In this document: positions 62,369 through 64,000 of the stretch, in pieces
Position numbering within the stretch: position 1 is the stretch's first letter
Layout of the letters: every line of letters starts with the position of its first letter
NCBI GenBank assembly: GCA_013396525.1
Contig: VWYX01000347.1
Coordinates: 62,001-126,000 of the forward strand
Source: Chaetorhynchus papuensis
Taxonomy: Eukaryota; Chordata; Aves; Passeriformes; Rhipiduridae
Reading direction: 5' to 3'
Length of the DNA: 64,000 nt
Program-made: the position numbers and the translations under genes
Notes under the pieces: generated by a model
Told to the model about the DNA's origin: nothing
What the model saw: the letters and a program-made list of their open reading frames with translations, nothing else
Databases searched by the model: none

Positions 62369-64000
62369 GAGATATACAACCTTAGATAGAACCAATGACT
62401 GCATTTACATCAAAAACACTTATTTAATGTTTGGGATTTGAAAAGTATCTTAAGCCCACTGTAACAACAACAACAAAAAATTACTTTAATTCAGCATCAT
62501 CCCTCTACTAATTATGTTGCTAAGATATTGACAGGAAAGAATTTGGTTCTATGGCTCTTAAAAGCCCGATTGTTAAATTCATAATAATATGGGACCTGTC
62601 TTTCATTCAGCAGAGGAAAATGAAAACCAACAAAAACCAGATCCCTAAGATGAATATGTACAGTTGAGGAGCCTAGTTTACTGTCACTGAATTTTATTCT
62701 CCTTTTCATATTCAGTAATTGCAGCAAAATAGCTGCTCTTCAGGGACATATTAGGAAAAGAATAGTAATTAAGCTTAGGAAGGTATAATCTGTATAAGAA
62801 TGAATTACAACTGACTCAGTCTAAAACTAATGTATTACAGATTCAAATGAAAACCTAGCTGTACCCTGTGAATAGCTTATTCAAAAACACTTCCAGATTT
62901 CTAGATGTCTGCTCTGTCACTTTGGGCACATTTATTATCCTCTTCAAAATGTGTAACCCTTCAATGTGAAAAATGACATCACTGAGGAGTCAACACTTTT
63001 CTTTCCCTAAGGAGCCATGCCTGGGAATATAAGCAAAAATCCTAAAACCAGATAAATAGAAGCTTTCTTTACGAATGAGCCTGCATGGTTTATCAAGAGA
63101 ACCACTTAAACGTCCCACATTATTTTAACAAAACACATAACCCAGCCAAAAGGAGAGAAATCGACATCCCAAGGGCTTTAAAACTTAGTTTTCCAGCATC
63201 AGACTTTGAACTGAAGCCCTTTATTAAAAATAAATAAATTCACTGATGAATAGTTCTCATACTTGGTTTCCAGACAGTGACCAGCAAAAGGAGGACTAAC
63301 AATCCATAAACAGTCAGGAGCTTTTCCACAAAACGTGCTTGACAAAGCAAAGCAGTGAAACACGTACTTGGATGTATGTAATGGGAACATCACTCACGCT
63401 CCAAAGTAATGGAACAAAAATATTTGTGGATTATTAGAACATACATTATCTACCAAAATTTCATGAAATGGCACAAACACCATGAAAGGTGCCATCGAGT
63501 TCACTGGCCTTTACATTCCTGTGAGGTGAGAAGAGGTGTACTTCCAGCTTTATATGACATTGGGAGAGAGGAAAGCAACATTCTTTTAACTCCAGTTTTA
63601 GGCCTTCCCTTTTTTATGGGATTAGAAGCCCACAGCTTATTCTGTCGAGTCTAAATACTAGATTTATCATTAAAATTATTTTAGTCAATATTTGCACAGA
63701 AGAAAATAAAAGGGCTTTAAACAAACCTCTTGGATTTCTTTGCTATAAATTATAAAACCAGAAATCAAATTAAACAGAAAGCAAAATAAAGCATGACCCT
63801 CCCTAACCACTAAATCATCTGTGGCAACCTGTACAGATAGATGTATTTTGGAATGTTCCCAGAGCCAAACTGTTGAAACTAGCTTTAAAACAAGATATGA
63901 ATTAGCTTGGCATGCTCCACCCTTGACTTAACCCTCAAGGATGTGGTCAAAAATTTACTAGACAAGAAGAGAGGGAGGCAAGAGCTGTGTTGCTGTGAAC

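Larger units (their letters stand above)
59730..64000. other. Gene-free AT-rich stretch
   Basis: No gene is supported. The longest frame is 100 codons on plus (60910-61212), with no recognised domain. A palindrome at 60161, a T10C6 tract at 61821 and an A17 run at 62352 are listed separately. Confidence 0.6.

Noticed and set aside
1..64000. CRISPR arrays, operons, insertion sequences or phage modules
   Set aside because: No regularly spaced repeats, ribosome-binding sites or packed reading frames; CR1 elements and AT-rich noncoding texture show a vertebrate genome.

Overview
The window looks like noncoding DNA from a bird nuclear genome. It is AT-rich, low in CpG, and has no prokaryotic gene packing. 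The recognisable mobile elements are CR1 non-LTR retrotransposons whose 3' ends carry the hallmark 'CCTTCCAACCC...ATTCTATGA' tail. That tail, the sparse repeats and the absence of mammalian-type SINEs and L1 favour a bird. A turtle or crocodilian cannot be excluded from sequence alone.

Layout. 1-8.96 kb: AT-rich, gene-free, with one GC-richer patch near 0.9-1.1 kb. 8.97-10.95 kb: the most gene-like stretch. It has several candidate splice sites and, at 10537-10624, a short block with clear coding codon bias ending in a stop, followed by an AATAAA. 11-18 kb and 18.2-35.8 kb: AT-rich DNA with homopolymer runs, a few motif-dense patches and weak candidate exons. 35.8-36.8 kb: a forward CR1 interrupted by an inverted CR1 segment. 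40.3, 42.7 and 52.8 kb: short CR1 3' ends. 51.3-51.65 kb: a 140-base assembly gap abutting a polypurine array with a 12-base unit. 53-64 kb: AT-rich DNA with two motif-dense patches near 57 kb and a weak terminal-exon candidate at 59.6 kb.

No complete protein-coding gene, tRNA, rRNA, CRISPR array, CpG-island promoter or intact retrovirus was found. Long open frames in the CR1 cluster and in the purine array are by-products of those repeats, and most other frames are at the length expected by chance. The window reads as an intergenic desert or the inside of a very large intron. The best leads are the coding-biased block at 10.5 kb, the forward/inverted/forward CR1 arrangement, the mirror-repeat purine array at the gap, several perfect inverted repeats, and motif-dense patches that could be conserved regulatory elements. 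All functional readings here are inference.
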